From: Treponema sp.
GTDB taxonomy: Bacteria > Spirochaetota > Spirochaetia > Treponematales > Treponemataceae
Direction of reading: 5' to 3'
Assembly: GCA_002749205.1 (NCBI GenBank)
Contig: PDOP01000041.1
Location: 1 to 51,020 of the forward strand
DNA: 51,020 nt
Below the pieces are notes generated by a model. The model was not told the DNA's origin. It was given only the letters and a program-made list of their open reading frames with translations, and made no database searches. How positions within the stretch are numbered: the first letter of the stretch is position 1; each line of letters begins with the position of its first letter. Positions 40,301-48,920 of the stretch are shown here, in pieces. The position numbers were made by a program, and so were the translations under genes.

Positions 40301-41095
40301 ATGAAAAAAGCTGTTTCTTTACTCTTAATGCTGACATTTTTGATTACAGCTATGTTTGCAGATACCATAATTGTTCCGACAATCGGTTTTTCCCATATAG
40401 CGGGAAAAAATTTAAAAAATAGAACTCTTAGAGGATCTTATGATGTATTTGACAATGTTGATATTTCATGGGGGCCTATGACAATTGGTCTTGGTATAGG
40501 CACAATAAACAAAAACGGTTTTTTGTTTATGTGGGATAATTTTGCTTCCTTCATCGGAAAATTCAATTCTAAAACAAGCATAAATACTAACGATATAGAA
40601 AGCCTTTTAGGAGCAACAGCCGGCTCTGTAACAGTTAATGACATTACTTCCAGCAATAGAATGACCGGCGGTGTGTTTTATGAAACGAATTTAATGTTCG
40701 GGTATAGCTTCCACCCTGTTGAAAAAACCCATATTAACCTGGCTTTAGGACTTGCAATGGGTATTGGAAAATTTCATTTAACCATAAAAGATATAAAAGA
40801 ATGGATTGGAGTTTCAAATCTTGACGATAGATTCAAAAAATCAAAATATATCGTATTAGCCGGTATACCTCTCCAATTTGAGTTTCAATATTACTTCACA
40901 AAACAGATTGGATTAAATATAGGTATATTTGATACGATAGGTTATGGTGCTGTTTTATTGTTTCCTGAAGTAAACGCAACTTATACTGATGCCGGAGGGA
41001 CAAAGACAAAAAAACAAGTAACGGTACTGTTTGGAAAAGGATTTATGAATAACTTTACATTTAAAGTCGGGCCTGTATTTAGACTATCACGGTAA
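40301..41095 (+). CDS. Exported treponemal barrel-like paralog 1
   Basis: A 264-residue protein with a signal peptide (MKKAVSLLLMLTFLITAMFA, cleavage before DTI) and alternating hydrophobic strands rich in Gly and aromatics (MTIGLGIGTINKNGFLFMWD, FFYETN-like VFYETNLMFGYSF, IGIFDTIGYGAVLLFPE). It ends in KVGPVFRLSR. It resembles treponeme-specific small surface families (possibly DUF2715), probably outer-membrane or periplasmic. The start is the ATG with AAGGAG upstream. It is followed by two paralogs in tandem. Confidence 0.8.
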   Translation: MKKAVSLLLMLTFLITAMFADTIIVPTIGFSHIAGKNLKNRTLRGSYDVFDNVDISWGPMTIGLGIGTINKNGFLFMWDNFASFIGKFNSKTSINTNDIESLLGATAGSVTVNDITSSNRMTGGVFYETNLMFGYSFHPVEKTHINLALGLAMGIGKFHLTIKDIKEWIGVSNLDDRFKKSKYIVLAGIPLQFEFQYYFTKQIGLNIGIFDTIGYGAVLLFPEVNATYTDAGGTKTKKQVTVLFGKGFMNNFTFKVGPVFRLSR

Positions 41096-41179
41096 CAATC
41101 AGTCCATAACATAGATCCATGCCTTGTAGAATTAAGTTATATGAGTTTTATTTATTTTTCAAAAAAAAATGTTAAATGC

Positions 41180-41208
41180 TTGACATATTTAGCTGTTTCT
41201 ACTAAAAT
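41180..41208 (+). promoter_or_regulatory. Promoter of exported paralog 2
   Basis: TTGACA (41180-41185), 17 bp, TAAAAT (41203-41208). It is homologous to the paralog 1 promoter. A repeat fragment lies between it and the gene. Confidence 0.7.
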
Positions 41209-41218
41209 ATACATGTAG

Positions 41219-41345
41219 ATAAGGAACCTGTAAAAGTCCATTACTTTTTATAAGTACCTCCAAATAAGCTCATTTCATTGTGCTTTTTGGTGCATTTTGG
41301 AAGAAATTGCAAAAATCGTCTGACTTTTGCAATTTCTTCAGATTA
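41219..41345 (+). repeat. Partial third copy of the long-repeat interior
   Basis: It matches about 10993-11110 of the right long repeat: the TGTAAAA...TTTTTA-AAGTACCTC hairpin, the shared CAAATAAGCTCATTTCATTG, and the AAATTGCAAAA...TTTTGCAATTT hairpin. The outer family-1 arms are absent. It sits in the 5' leader of exported paralog 2, a place empty of it in paralog 1, which suggests insertion after duplication. Confidence 0.85.
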
Positions 41346-41370
41346 GAAAAATCTTAAGGAGAAGAAAATT

Positions 41371-42165
41371 ATGAAGAAAGCTTTTGCTGTTGCTTTAGTT
41401 TTAATATGTTTTGCAACTCTAACATTTGCAGATACTATCATTGCACCTACCATTGGATTTTCACATATATCCGGTAGAAATCTGAAATCAAAAGAAATCG
41501 TACCCTCATACAATGTTTTTGACAGTGCAAAAATAGCTTGGGCACCTATGACAGTTGGTCTTGGTATAGGCTCAATAAAGAAGAGCGGATTTTTGTTTAT
41601 GTGGGAAAATTACATATCCTTTATAGGGAAATGTAATTATGATGTCAAAATAAATACAGGTAAAATAGAAAGTCTGCTGGGAGCTTCTTCGGGAACCGTA
41701 AAAATAAACGACATAACTTCAAGTGAAAAAATGACAGGCGGTTTTTTCTATGAAACAAACCTTATGTTCGGTTATAGTTTTAGGCCGATTGAAAAAATAC
41801 ATATTAATCTTGCTTTAGGACTTGGTTTCGGATTTGGTAAATTTAACTTTAAATTCAAAGATATAACAGCTCTTATGGATTCTACAAATATTGATACAAA
41901 GTTTAAAAATTCTAAACTTGTAGCAATTGGCGGAGTACCCATTGAATTGGAGTTCCAATATTACTTTACAAAGAGTGTCGGGTTAAATATAGGTATATTT
42001 GATACTATAGGATATGGAGCAGTGATTTTATTTCCTGAAGTCAATGCTACTTACAGTGCCAGTGGTGTGACAAAAAATAAAAAACAGATGGCTTTAATTT
42101 TAGGAACAGGTATTATGAATAATTTTACATTCAAAGTCGGTCCTGTATTTAAAATATCAAAATAA
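41371..42165 (+). CDS. Exported treponemal barrel-like paralog 2
   Basis: A 264-residue protein, same length and clearly homologous to paralog 1 along its whole length (shared TIGFSHI, FLFMWEN, GFFYETNLMFGYSF, LNIGIFDTIGYGAVILFPEVNATY, MNNFTFKVGPVFK). Signal peptide MKKAFAVALVLICFATLTFA. The conserved core and variable stretches (~95-115 and ~180-195) suggest surface loops. An AAGGAG ribosome site precedes the ATG. Function unknown. Confidence 0.8.
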   Translation: MKKAFAVALVLICFATLTFADTIIAPTIGFSHISGRNLKSKEIVPSYNVFDSAKIAWAPMTVGLGIGSIKKSGFLFMWENYISFIGKCNYDVKINTGKIESLLGASSGTVKINDITSSEKMTGGFFYETNLMFGYSFRPIEKIHINLALGLGFGFGKFNFKFKDITALMDSTNIDTKFKNSKLVAIGGVPIELEFQYYFTKSVGLNIGIFDTIGYGAVILFPEVNATYSASGVTKNKKQMALILGTGIMNNFTFKVGPVFKISK

Positions 42166-42201
42166 TATTAATTGTTGCTTTACAACTAGGAGTACAGGAT
42201 C

Positions 42202-43041
42202 ATGAAGAAGAGAGTTTTTTTTATTATTGCACTTATTGTTTTTTCGAGCTATAGCTTTGCGGAAGTTACTTTTACCCCATCATTCGGTATTTCTTACATG
42301 AATACCGTACATGCTCAGGCAAAACTTCAAGATGATGAAAGCGGAATGGCAGGAAAAAAAGCTTTCGATACTTTTAAATTTAAATGTTTATTTCCGGTTA
42401 CACTTGGAATTGGAGTTGGAACAATAACAAAAAAAGGTTTCACATTTTCATGGGATAATTATTTTTCATTATGGGGTATAGTTTATCTGGATCAAGTGCC
42501 AAATAATGCCAATATTGAAAAAGCTGTGTCTCAAGATTTCAATAATACTATACACACAGGCACTTTATCTACATCGGGATTTGCACAGAATGATATTTTC
42601 GGAAAACAAGGCTTTTTCTATCAAACAAATTTTAATTTTGGCTATAATTTTAACCCTGCCCCTAAATTAAATATTAATCTTTTGGCAGGTGTAAGTGTAG
42701 GTTTCGGAAAATTAAATGTCAAGTTCAGTGAAATAGATAAAATGGGCGACAAAAACACAGATTTTAACAATGAGAGTATAATGTTAGTTCTTACAGGGGC
42801 AAACCTACAAATGGATCTGCAGTATTATTTTTCAAACGACATAGGCCTGGCTTTTGGTCTTTTTGACACTCTCGGGTTTACTTTTATTGAATTTTTTAAT
42901 TCTGACATTAAAATATCATACATTAGTACAACAGGTGCCGGCTCTGAAATGACAGATACACTTAAAAATATGGTTGGTGTAAAATCATTTATGAATAATT
43001 TTGGAATTAAAATTGGCCCTATTATAAAAATTAATAACTGA
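42202..43041 (+). CDS. Exported treponemal barrel-like paralog 3
   Basis: A 279-residue, more diverged member. It has a signal peptide ending SYSFA, then the family frame (TLGIGVGTITKKGFTFSWDNYFS, GFFYQTNFNFGYNF, LQYYFSNDIGLAFGLFDTLGF, FMNNFGIKIGPIIK). It starts 36 bases after paralog 2 with an AGGAG site and no obvious promoter, so it is probably cotranscribed with paralog 2. Its loops are longer than in the other two. Function unknown. Confidence 0.8.
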   Translation: MKKRVFFIIALIVFSSYSFAEVTFTPSFGISYMNTVHAQAKLQDDESGMAGKKAFDTFKFKCLFPVTLGIGVGTITKKGFTFSWDNYFSLWGIVYLDQVPNNANIEKAVSQDFNNTIHTGTLSTSGFAQNDIFGKQGFFYQTNFNFGYNFNPAPKLNINLLAGVSVGFGKLNVKFSEIDKMGDKNTDFNNESIMLVLTGANLQMDLQYYFSNDIGLAFGLFDTLGFTFIEFFNSDIKISYISTTGAGSEMTDTLKNMVGVKSFMNNFGIKIGPIIKINN

Positions 43042-43067
43042 CATACTTAAAAAGCGTGTTTTCAAAA

Positions 43068-43232
43068 AGAAAACCGGACTGTTTGTTCAGCTACGCTTAG
43101 ACTGTAGTGGACGGGCACAGTCTATCCTTCTGCTCGTTTTACCATAAACCAGAAAAGACCTTTGACAGGAAGGAAAAGCGTCTTTTATATTTTTCAATAG
43201 AGAGCAGAAGATTATGCAAGCCCGTCGGGGTG
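43068..43232 (+). repeat. Family-1 covarying intergenic element, copy g
   Basis: Plus orientation, between convergent genes. AGAAAACCGG box (43069-43078); outer arms GGACGGGC (43109-43116) and GCCCGTC (43220-43226); inner arms CTTCTGCTC (43127-43135) and GAGCAGAAG (43202-43210). Constant AGTCTATC and GATTATGCAA loop sides. Confidence 0.88.
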
Positions 43233-43267
43233 GCCGTTAGCTTAAAATTAAACTCTCTACTATGTGT

Positions 43268-45253
43268 TTATTTTTTAATTAAATTGGCAAGCGCTTCAGC
43301 GGTAAAATTCAAGTGTTTCGCAACATCCTTACCGGGTGCAGATGCACCAAATGTTTCAATTGAAAAGCAATCGCTTAAATCTTTTGTCCAACTTCCCCAG
43401 CCTTGACGGACACCTGCTTCGGCAGTAATAATTCTCAAATCGTGTTTTTTGCCGCCAATAAGTTTTTCTTGAATTTCTGCAGGTTGTAATTCTAACATTT
43501 CTTTGGAAAGAACAGAAATAATGCGAACCTTTTTGGACGGAACTTGTTTAGCGGCTTCAATCGCAAGCGAAACCTCAGAGCCTGTAGCAAGAACTGTCAG
43601 GTCAGGCTTGTCAGAAGCATTTTGAATTATATATGCAGGTTTTGAGATTTTTGCTTTTCGGTCAGTATCGGTTTTTGGCAAAATAGGAAGCCTTTGGCGC
43701 GTTAGGATTAAACAGGTTGGACCGGTTTTATTTTCTAATGCCATTTGCCATGCAATTGATGTTTCTTCAGCATCAGAGGGGCGCAAAACCAAACAGTTGG
43801 GAATGCTTCTTAATGTTGCTATAAATTCAATGGGTTGATGTGTAGGGCCGTCTTCTCCGACAAAAATCGAGTCATGGGTGAAAACATATATTACAGGTTG
43901 TTTCATAAGGGCGGAAAGCCTGATTGCCGGTTTTAGATAATCGGAAAAGACAAGAAAAGTCGAGCAAAAACTGCGTAAACCGCCATGTAACTGAATACCA
44001 TTGGAAATAGCCGCCATTGAGAATTCTCGAATACCGAAGTGTATATTTCTTCCGGTAGGACAGTCGGGTGAAAAATATCCTGCATCAGACATGGATACGG
44101 AGTTTGAGCCTTCCAAATCTGCTGACCCTCCGACTAAATTGGGTAATACTTTTGCAAATTCGTTCAACGCTTTTTTTGAAGCAGCGCGTGTTGCAATTAC
44201 TTCGGAGTCTTCATAAACAGGGAATTCTACACTTTTTATAAGTTCTGCGGAAGTACCGGCATTTTCAAAACTGTAATTCCATTCTTTCCGCTTTTCGGGA
44301 TTTTCCTTACTCCAATTTTCAAACAGCTCTTGCCAGTTTTTTTCTTTTTCTTGAAATTGTGTTTGTTTTTTTTCAAAATAGTTGTATGCTTCAGGTGCAA
44401 CATAGAAGGTTTTATCGGAGAGAAGACCCAGGTTTTGTTTTGCCAATTTAATGCCTTCTGGACCTAATGGCGCTCCGTGTGCCTTAGAAGTACCTTCAAC
44501 GGTTGGGGCTCCCTTACCAATTTTAGAGTTTAAGATAATTAAGGAAGGCCTTTTATCGTTTTTAGCATTCTCGGTTGCAGTATCTATTTCTTCAAAAGAA
44601 TACATTGAAGCGGATTGTACATGCCAACCATAAGCTTCATACCGCTTTTGTACATTTTCAGTAAAGCTAATATCGGTTGAGCCATCAATTGTTATTTTAT
44701 TTGCATCATAGTAAACAATTAGTTTACCCAGTTTATTATGACCGGCAAAACTAGATGCTTCACTTGAAATGCCTTCCATTAAGCAACCTTCTCCAACAAG
44801 GGCATAAGTATAATGGTCTACTATTTTATGCTTTTCTGTGTTGAATTTTGCAGAGAGCATTTTTTCTGCCACTGCCATACCAACAGCCATAGCAACCCCT
44901 TGTCCAAGAGGACCGGTAGTAGCTTCTATCCCGGGAGTGTGTCCGTATTCAGGGTGACCGGGACATTTTGAGCCTAATTGTCTGAATTGTTTTATATCGT
45001 CTATTGTGATATTGTATCCTGAAATATGCAAAATTGAATATAAAAGCATTGATCCGTGTCCTGCAGATAAAAGAAAACGGTCTCTGTCAATCCAATTAGG
45101 ATTTTTAGGATTATGCTTTAATATTTTCGCATAAAGAATAGCGGCTAATTCTGCAGCTCCAAGCGGTAGACCGGGATGTCCTGAGTTTGCGGATTCAATT
45201 GCATCAATTGATAGACTTCTTATAGATTGTGCGATGCTTTTTAATTCATTCAT
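43268..45253 (-). CDS. tkt: Transketolase
   Basis: A 661-residue ThDP enzyme of the non-oxidative pentose phosphate pathway, which moves two-carbon units between sugar phosphates. The N-terminal ThDP domain has SGHPGLPLGAAELAAILY, GPLGQGVAMAVGMA and GEGCLMEGISSEA. The pyrimidine domain has the activating Glu in GIREFSMAAISNG and HDSIFVGEDGPTHQP. The C-terminal domain is complete. The length is normal. It is the last gene of apt - unknown - tkt, 5 bases after the unknown gene. Confidence 0.97.
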   Translation of the reverse strand: MNELKSIAQSIRSLSIDAIESANSGHPGLPLGAAELAAILYAKILKHNPKNPNWIDRDRFLLSAGHGSMLLYSILHISGYNITIDDIKQFRQLGSKCPGHPEYGHTPGIEATTGPLGQGVAMAVGMAVAEKMLSAKFNTEKHKIVDHYTYALVGEGCLMEGISSEASSFAGHNKLGKLIVYYDANKITIDGSTDISFTENVQKRYEAYGWHVQSASMYSFEEIDTATENAKNDKRPSLIILNSKIGKGAPTVEGTSKAHGAPLGPEGIKLAKQNLGLLSDKTFYVAPEAYNYFEKKQTQFQEKEKNWQELFENWSKENPEKRKEWNYSFENAGTSAELIKSVEFPVYEDSEVIATRAASKKALNEFAKVLPNLVGGSADLEGSNSVSMSDAGYFSPDCPTGRNIHFGIREFSMAAISNGIQLHGGLRSFCSTFLVFSDYLKPAIRLSALMKQPVIYVFTHDSIFVGEDGPTHQPIEFIATLRSIPNCLVLRPSDAEETSIAWQMALENKTGPTCLILTRQRLPILPKTDTDRKAKISKPAYIIQNASDKPDLTVLATGSEVSLAIEAAKQVPSKKVRIISVLSKEMLELQPAEIQEKLIGGKKHDLRIITAEAGVRQGWGSWTKDLSDCFSIETFGASAPGKDVAKHLNFTAEALANLIKK

Positions 45254-45258
45254 TATCT

Positions 45259-46734
45259 TTACTCCTTGGTAATTATATTTATTTGATTTATTATTTCTGT
45301 TTTTACTGATTCATACATATCCAAACTGTTATCAAGTGAAATCATATATTCAGATATATGGTCTTGTGTTTGTTTGTAAACAGTAGACATTGAATTACTG
45401 AAATCAATAGCCTGACAAAGCATTTGATCCAACATTAAACCTGTTTGATCAATAAAACTATTGGGATATAAATTCTTTTTTACTAAACTGTTGACAAATA
45501 TTATAACATCTAAAAGAAAATAATTTACCTTTGATCTAAATTCTATTATTGTATCATTTTCAGAAAAGCGATTATAATGTTTCTTGGAACTTTCATAAAC
45601 TTCTAAAATAAAATTTTGAGCAATGTCCAATTGCTTTTTATATCTTGCGCCTTTTATTTTTGGAACCAGTTTTACGGCAAGATCTTTAGAAAAAGATTCT
45701 ACTTTTTCTTCGTCATTTGATTCCATGTAATTATTTGCCAAAAAATCATATACGAAATCTTCCAACATCTCTTTTGTAATCGGCATTTGAATTTTAAAGA
45801 AAAAACGCTCTATCATCCCTGTAGGATTCGGTAAGGAATTTGACCAGTAACTTGGAATTGGTATATGAGAATCTGTTGTCCATATAATTGATTTAAACCC
45901 GTAATTCATGCACTTTATTTTTTCATTTTCAAATAAAGCTTCTTCAAGTGCTATATTTTTTTTCCCAAAAATAGTATGAACTCCTAAGAAAAAAGCAAAA
46001 CCAATTATGGTTTGAGGCAAAAAATCAGGCCCCAGAATTTCACAAGCTGTTTTTGTTGCTTTATTAAAGCCTTCTTTCCAGAGCGTAATATCGTTTTGAT
46101 TTACTTCGGGTGCTTTTTTAGGAACTAGTTCAATAATATTCTTTTTATAATCTTTTATTTCAAATATCAATCTATCCCCAACTTTAAAATTAAGGGACTC
46201 ATATATATGATTGATATTTAAACATGTAACATATAAAAAAGTATTTGAAGTAAATTTTGTAACACGCGGAATGTTTTCCTCACACTCACCGCAAAGCTCA
46301 TTTATAAGCATATCTTCATCAAACAAAAAATAATAAGTGTTGGCAAATTTATTATGTATTTCGATAGTACTATGTTTCAGTTTTTTTGAATCAAAAATTA
46401 TATCAGTATAATTTGAATGTTTATTAAGACCACCTGCCCATGTAAACCTACTTCCAAGTATTAAAACTCCGTTTTCAACTTCAAATTCAGTAGGAGCAAC
46501 CAAAAATTGCTTGCCATTAAAAAAGTCTTCTTTTTTTATCCATACATAATCGGCAAGATTTATTTCCTCTTGAGTAGGCAACATATATCCGATATCATAA
46601 TAAATAAGAATATCGCATGTTTCTTTAACCTTCTCAGGCGTCATCTGCATATCTGTAAATTCAAAAAAATCTCGTATTGAAAACTGTCCTTCATGTGATA
46701 TAAAAAAAGAAGCAATATCAAAAAGTATATTCAT
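45259..46734 (-). CDS. Unknown protein between apt and tkt
   Basis: A 491-residue protein I do not recognise. There is no signal peptide or membrane helix. Residues 1-60 could be winged-helix-like (FSIRDFFEFTDMQMTPEKVKETCDILIYY). Then come a beta-rich part (~70-210, FLVAPTEFEVENGVLILGS, LIFEIKDYKKNIIELVPK) and a helical C-terminal half (~220-491) rich in Glu/Lys with long helices. Its 5-base gaps to both apt and tkt show tight cotranscription, but neither neighbour explains it. Probably a genus-conserved protein. Confidence 0.75.
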   Translation of the reverse strand: MNILFDIASFFISHEGQFSIRDFFEFTDMQMTPEKVKETCDILIYYDIGYMLPTQEEINLADYVWIKKEDFFNGKQFLVAPTEFEVENGVLILGSRFTWAGGLNKHSNYTDIIFDSKKLKHSTIEIHNKFANTYYFLFDEDMLINELCGECEENIPRVTKFTSNTFLYVTCLNINHIYESLNFKVGDRLIFEIKDYKKNIIELVPKKAPEVNQNDITLWKEGFNKATKTACEILGPDFLPQTIIGFAFFLGVHTIFGKKNIALEEALFENEKIKCMNYGFKSIIWTTDSHIPIPSYWSNSLPNPTGMIERFFFKIQMPITKEMLEDFVYDFLANNYMESNDEEKVESFSKDLAVKLVPKIKGARYKKQLDIAQNFILEVYESSKKHYNRFSENDTIIEFRSKVNYFLLDVIIFVNSLVKKNLYPNSFIDQTGLMLDQMLCQAIDFSNSMSTVYKQTQDHISEYMISLDNSLDMYESVKTEIINQINIITKE

Positions 46735-46739
46735 AAATA

Positions 46740-47270
46740 TTACTCATGCATATAATTTATCAATGTTTTAACTTCAAGACCTTCAAGATTTTTTTCATAA
46801 TCCAAAAACGGGAGTCCTATTACACCGAAACAGCCGATAACATTCGCCCCACCCTGTTCAAAAATTTTTCTTGAAGCATTTAATGAGCCACCGGTTGCAA
46901 TTAAATCATCAACAAGTAAAACACGCTGATTCGGTTTTATGGAAGACTTTAATACTTCAAATTCATCGATACCGTATTCTAAGGCATAAGAGCATGAATA
47001 AGTTTCTCCGGGAAGTTTTCCTTTTTTTCGTATTAAAGCAAGCGGGAGTCCAAGTCTTTCTGCCAATGGGGCAGCAAATAAAAACCCTCTTGCCTCCAAA
47101 CCCGCGATTAAATCAATTTCTTCGGCTTTGTACAGCTCTTCCATACGGTCGATACAATGTCTAAAAGCATCCGGAATTTCCAAAATACCTGTAACATCAT
47201 AAAATAAAATACCGGGTTTAGGAAAATCCGGCACACGCCTTACTGCATTATCAATAATTGAATCTTTCAT
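46740..47270 (-). CDS. apt: Adenine phosphoribosyltransferase
   Basis: A 176-residue purine salvage enzyme: adenine + PRPP gives AMP + PPi. It has the N-terminal DFPKPGILFYDVTGIL, GLEARGFLFAAPLA, the flexible loop RKKGKLPGETYSCSYALEYG, and the PRPP motif VLLVDDLIATGGSL. The length is canonical. The start is the ATG at 47270; the ATG at 47288 lies inside the promoter and is rejected. It is the first gene of an operon with an unknown gene and tkt. Confidence 0.96.
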   Translation of the reverse strand: MKDSIIDNAVRRVPDFPKPGILFYDVTGILEIPDAFRHCIDRMEELYKAEEIDLIAGLEARGFLFAAPLAERLGLPLALIRKKGKLPGETYSCSYALEYGIDEFEVLKSSIKPNQRVLLVDDLIATGGSLNASRKIFEQGGANVIGCFGVIGLPFLDYEKNLEGLEVKTLINYMHE

Positions 47271-47278
47271 AGCTCTTG

Positions 47279-47307
47279 AGTATAACATTGTAAATATAAA
47301 TTGTCAA
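47279..47307 (-). promoter_or_regulatory. apt operon promoter predicting a leaderless mRNA
   Basis: Minus-strand TTGACA (47302-47307), 17 bp, TATACT (47279-47284), then 8 nt to the ATG at 47270. Confidence 0.8.
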
Positions 47308-47405
47308 TTGATGAGTGAAAATAAAAATCAGCTAAAAATTAAAATGAATCATTTGGACGGATTTTCTATTGTAATTTCACAAATAGAACTTGAGCATGAT
47401 TTTTA

Positions 47406-47570
47406 TCAGAATACCGGCGTGATTTGATAAACCGTTTATTCTGATTTGGACGGGCGCTGTCTATCCTTTCGCCCGATTAAATTTTAAAACAAGGTGGTTG
47501 ACGCGATAGCGTAAAACAGCGATTAAGTTTTTAAGTAAAGGGCGAAAGATTATGCAAGCCCGTCGGGTTG
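47406..47570 (+). repeat. Family-1 covarying intergenic element, copy h (clearest)
   Basis: Plus orientation. AGAATACCGG box (47408-47417); outer arms GGACGGGC (47448-47455) and GCCCGTC (47558-47564); inner arms CTTTCGCCC (47466-47474) and GGGCGAAAG (47540-47548). Constant GTCTATC and GATTATGCAA sides, and GGGTTG (47565-47570) at the end. It fills most of the 349-base gap between apt and kbl. Confidence 0.9.
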
Positions 47571-47585
47571 GCGTCAGCAAAAAAA

Positions 47586-47619
47586 ACACACCTGCCTTTT
47601 ATATTAAGACAGATGTGTT
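47586..47619 (-). terminator. Intrinsic terminator of kbl
   Basis: On the minus strand AACACATCTGTC pairs with GGCAGGTGTGTT, with G-U pairs, and is followed by a run of T. It starts about 20 bases after the kbl stop. Confidence 0.8.
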
Positions 47620-47637
47620 AAGGCTAACTAGATTGTT

Positions 47638-48828
47638 CTAAAGAATGCCTAAAGCCTTGCCTGTTTTTTCAAATGCGTCTACGGCTCTATCCAGCTGGTC
47701 GTTTGTGTGTCCTGCAGTTACCATACAGCGAACGCGACCTGTTCCTTTGGGTACAGTCGGGAAGACAATCGGGCCGACAAAAAGACCGTTTTCAAAAAGC
47801 TTTTTAGAAAACTCAAGGGTTTTGGATTCATCGCCAATGATAACCGGCGTAATAGGAGTTTCACTTTTGCCTGTGTTAAATCCGAGTTTGCCAAGTTTTT
47901 CTTTAAAGTATTTTGCATTTGCCCAAAGTTTGTCGGTATGCTCTGTAGACTCCATGAGCATTTTAATTGATGCAATACATGCACCTGCATCGCCTGGAGT
48001 CATGCCTGTTGAGAACAAGAACGGTCTTGCCCTGTTTTTTAGCCAGTCGATTGTAACGGCTCGGCCTGCAACATAACCGCCGACTACACCAATTGCTTTT
48101 GAAAGAGTTCCCATTGCGAAGTCAACACGACCGTGAAGGTTAAAATGGTCAACCGAGCCGCGTCCGCTTTCGCCTAAGACACCGCTTGAGTGTGCATCGT
48201 CAACATAAGTTAAGCATTCGTATTTTTCTGCAAGTTCAACTATACCGGGAAGGTTTGCAATATCCCCGTCCATCGAAAAAACACCGTCAGTAATAATCAA
48301 AACATTTTTATAGTCTTTGCGTTTTTCTTTCAATAGTTTTTCCAAGTCCGCCATATCAGAGTGTTTAAAAATACCCCTGTCTGCTTTTGAAAGGCGAACA
48401 CCGTCAATAATAGAGGCGTGGTTTAATTCGTCCGAAATAATTAAATCTCCCTTTTCTGTAACGGCTTGGATAACACCTGCATTACAGTTAAAGCCTGACT
48501 GCAAAACCAAAACAGCTTCTTCTCTTTTAAACTCTTTTAAAAGCTCCTCAAGTTCATTGTGAATTTTAGAATTACCAATAATAGGTCTAACAGCTCCGGC
48601 ACCCGCACCGTATTTTTCTATTGCTTCAATAGCGGCCTTTTTTAATCTAGGATGGTTTGCAAAACCCAAATAATTATTTGACGAAAGATTAATTACTTTC
48701 TTGCCGTCAATTACACATTCCGCTTCGTTTGGCCCTTCAAGAGTAACCAATGATTTATACAAACCTTGGTCTTTTAAGTCTTGAACCTTATCCTTCAAAA
48801 AGTCCATATCATGAATTGACATATTCAC
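47638..48828 (-). CDS. kbl: Glycine C-acetyltransferase (2-amino-3-ketobutyrate CoA ligase)
   Basis: A 396-residue PLP enzyme of the alpha-oxoamine synthase group. The Schiff-base Lys244 is in [15 protein letters not shown], the PLP Asp-His is in [16 protein letters not shown], and the early motif is [15 protein letters not shown]. It interconverts 2-amino-3-ketobutyrate + CoA and glycine + acetyl-CoA. The Kbl length and the motif [17 protein letters not shown] favour Kbl over BioF or HemA. No threonine dehydrogenase gene is adjacent. Glycine metabolism is central in treponemes that have glycine reductase. AAGGAG site before the ATG. Monocistronic. Confidence 0.9.
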   Translation of the reverse strand: MNMSIHDMDFLKDKVQDLKDQGLYKSLVTLEGPNEAECVIDGKKVINLSSNNYLGFANHPRLKKAAIEAIEKYGAGAGAVRPIIGNSKIHNELEELLKEFKREEAVLVLQSGFNCNAGVIQAVTEKGDLIISDELNHASIIDGVRLSKADRGIFKHSDMADLEKLLKEKRKDYKNVLIITDGVFSMDGDIANLPGIVELAEKYECLTYVDDAHSSGVLGESGRGSVDHFNLHGRVDFAMGTLSKAIGVVGGYVAGRAVTIDWLKNRARPFLFSTGMTPGDAGACIASIKMLMESTEHTDKLWANAKYFKEKLGKLGFNTGKSETPITPVIIGDESKTLEFSKKLFENGLFVGPIVFPTVPKGTGRVRCMVTAGHTNDQLDRAVDAFEKTGKALGIL

Positions 48829-48851
48829 TCCTTACAATAAATTATGCCTAT

Positions 48852-48880
48852 ATTATCAATCTAAAACAAAAAAAAGTCAA
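48852..48880 (-). promoter_or_regulatory. kbl promoter
   Basis: Minus-strand TTGACT (48875-48880), 17 bp, GATAAT (48852-48857), 23 bases before the kbl ATG. Confidence 0.7.
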
Positions 48881-48920
48881 GTAGGCATTTAGAATTCGCT
48901 TTAACCTGTTAAAAAGTTAT

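Noticed and set aside
47311..47427. 38-codon open frame upstream of apt (MSENKNQLKIK...)
   Set aside because: No ribosome site, it overlaps the apt -35 box and ends inside the family-1 element. No family resemblance.
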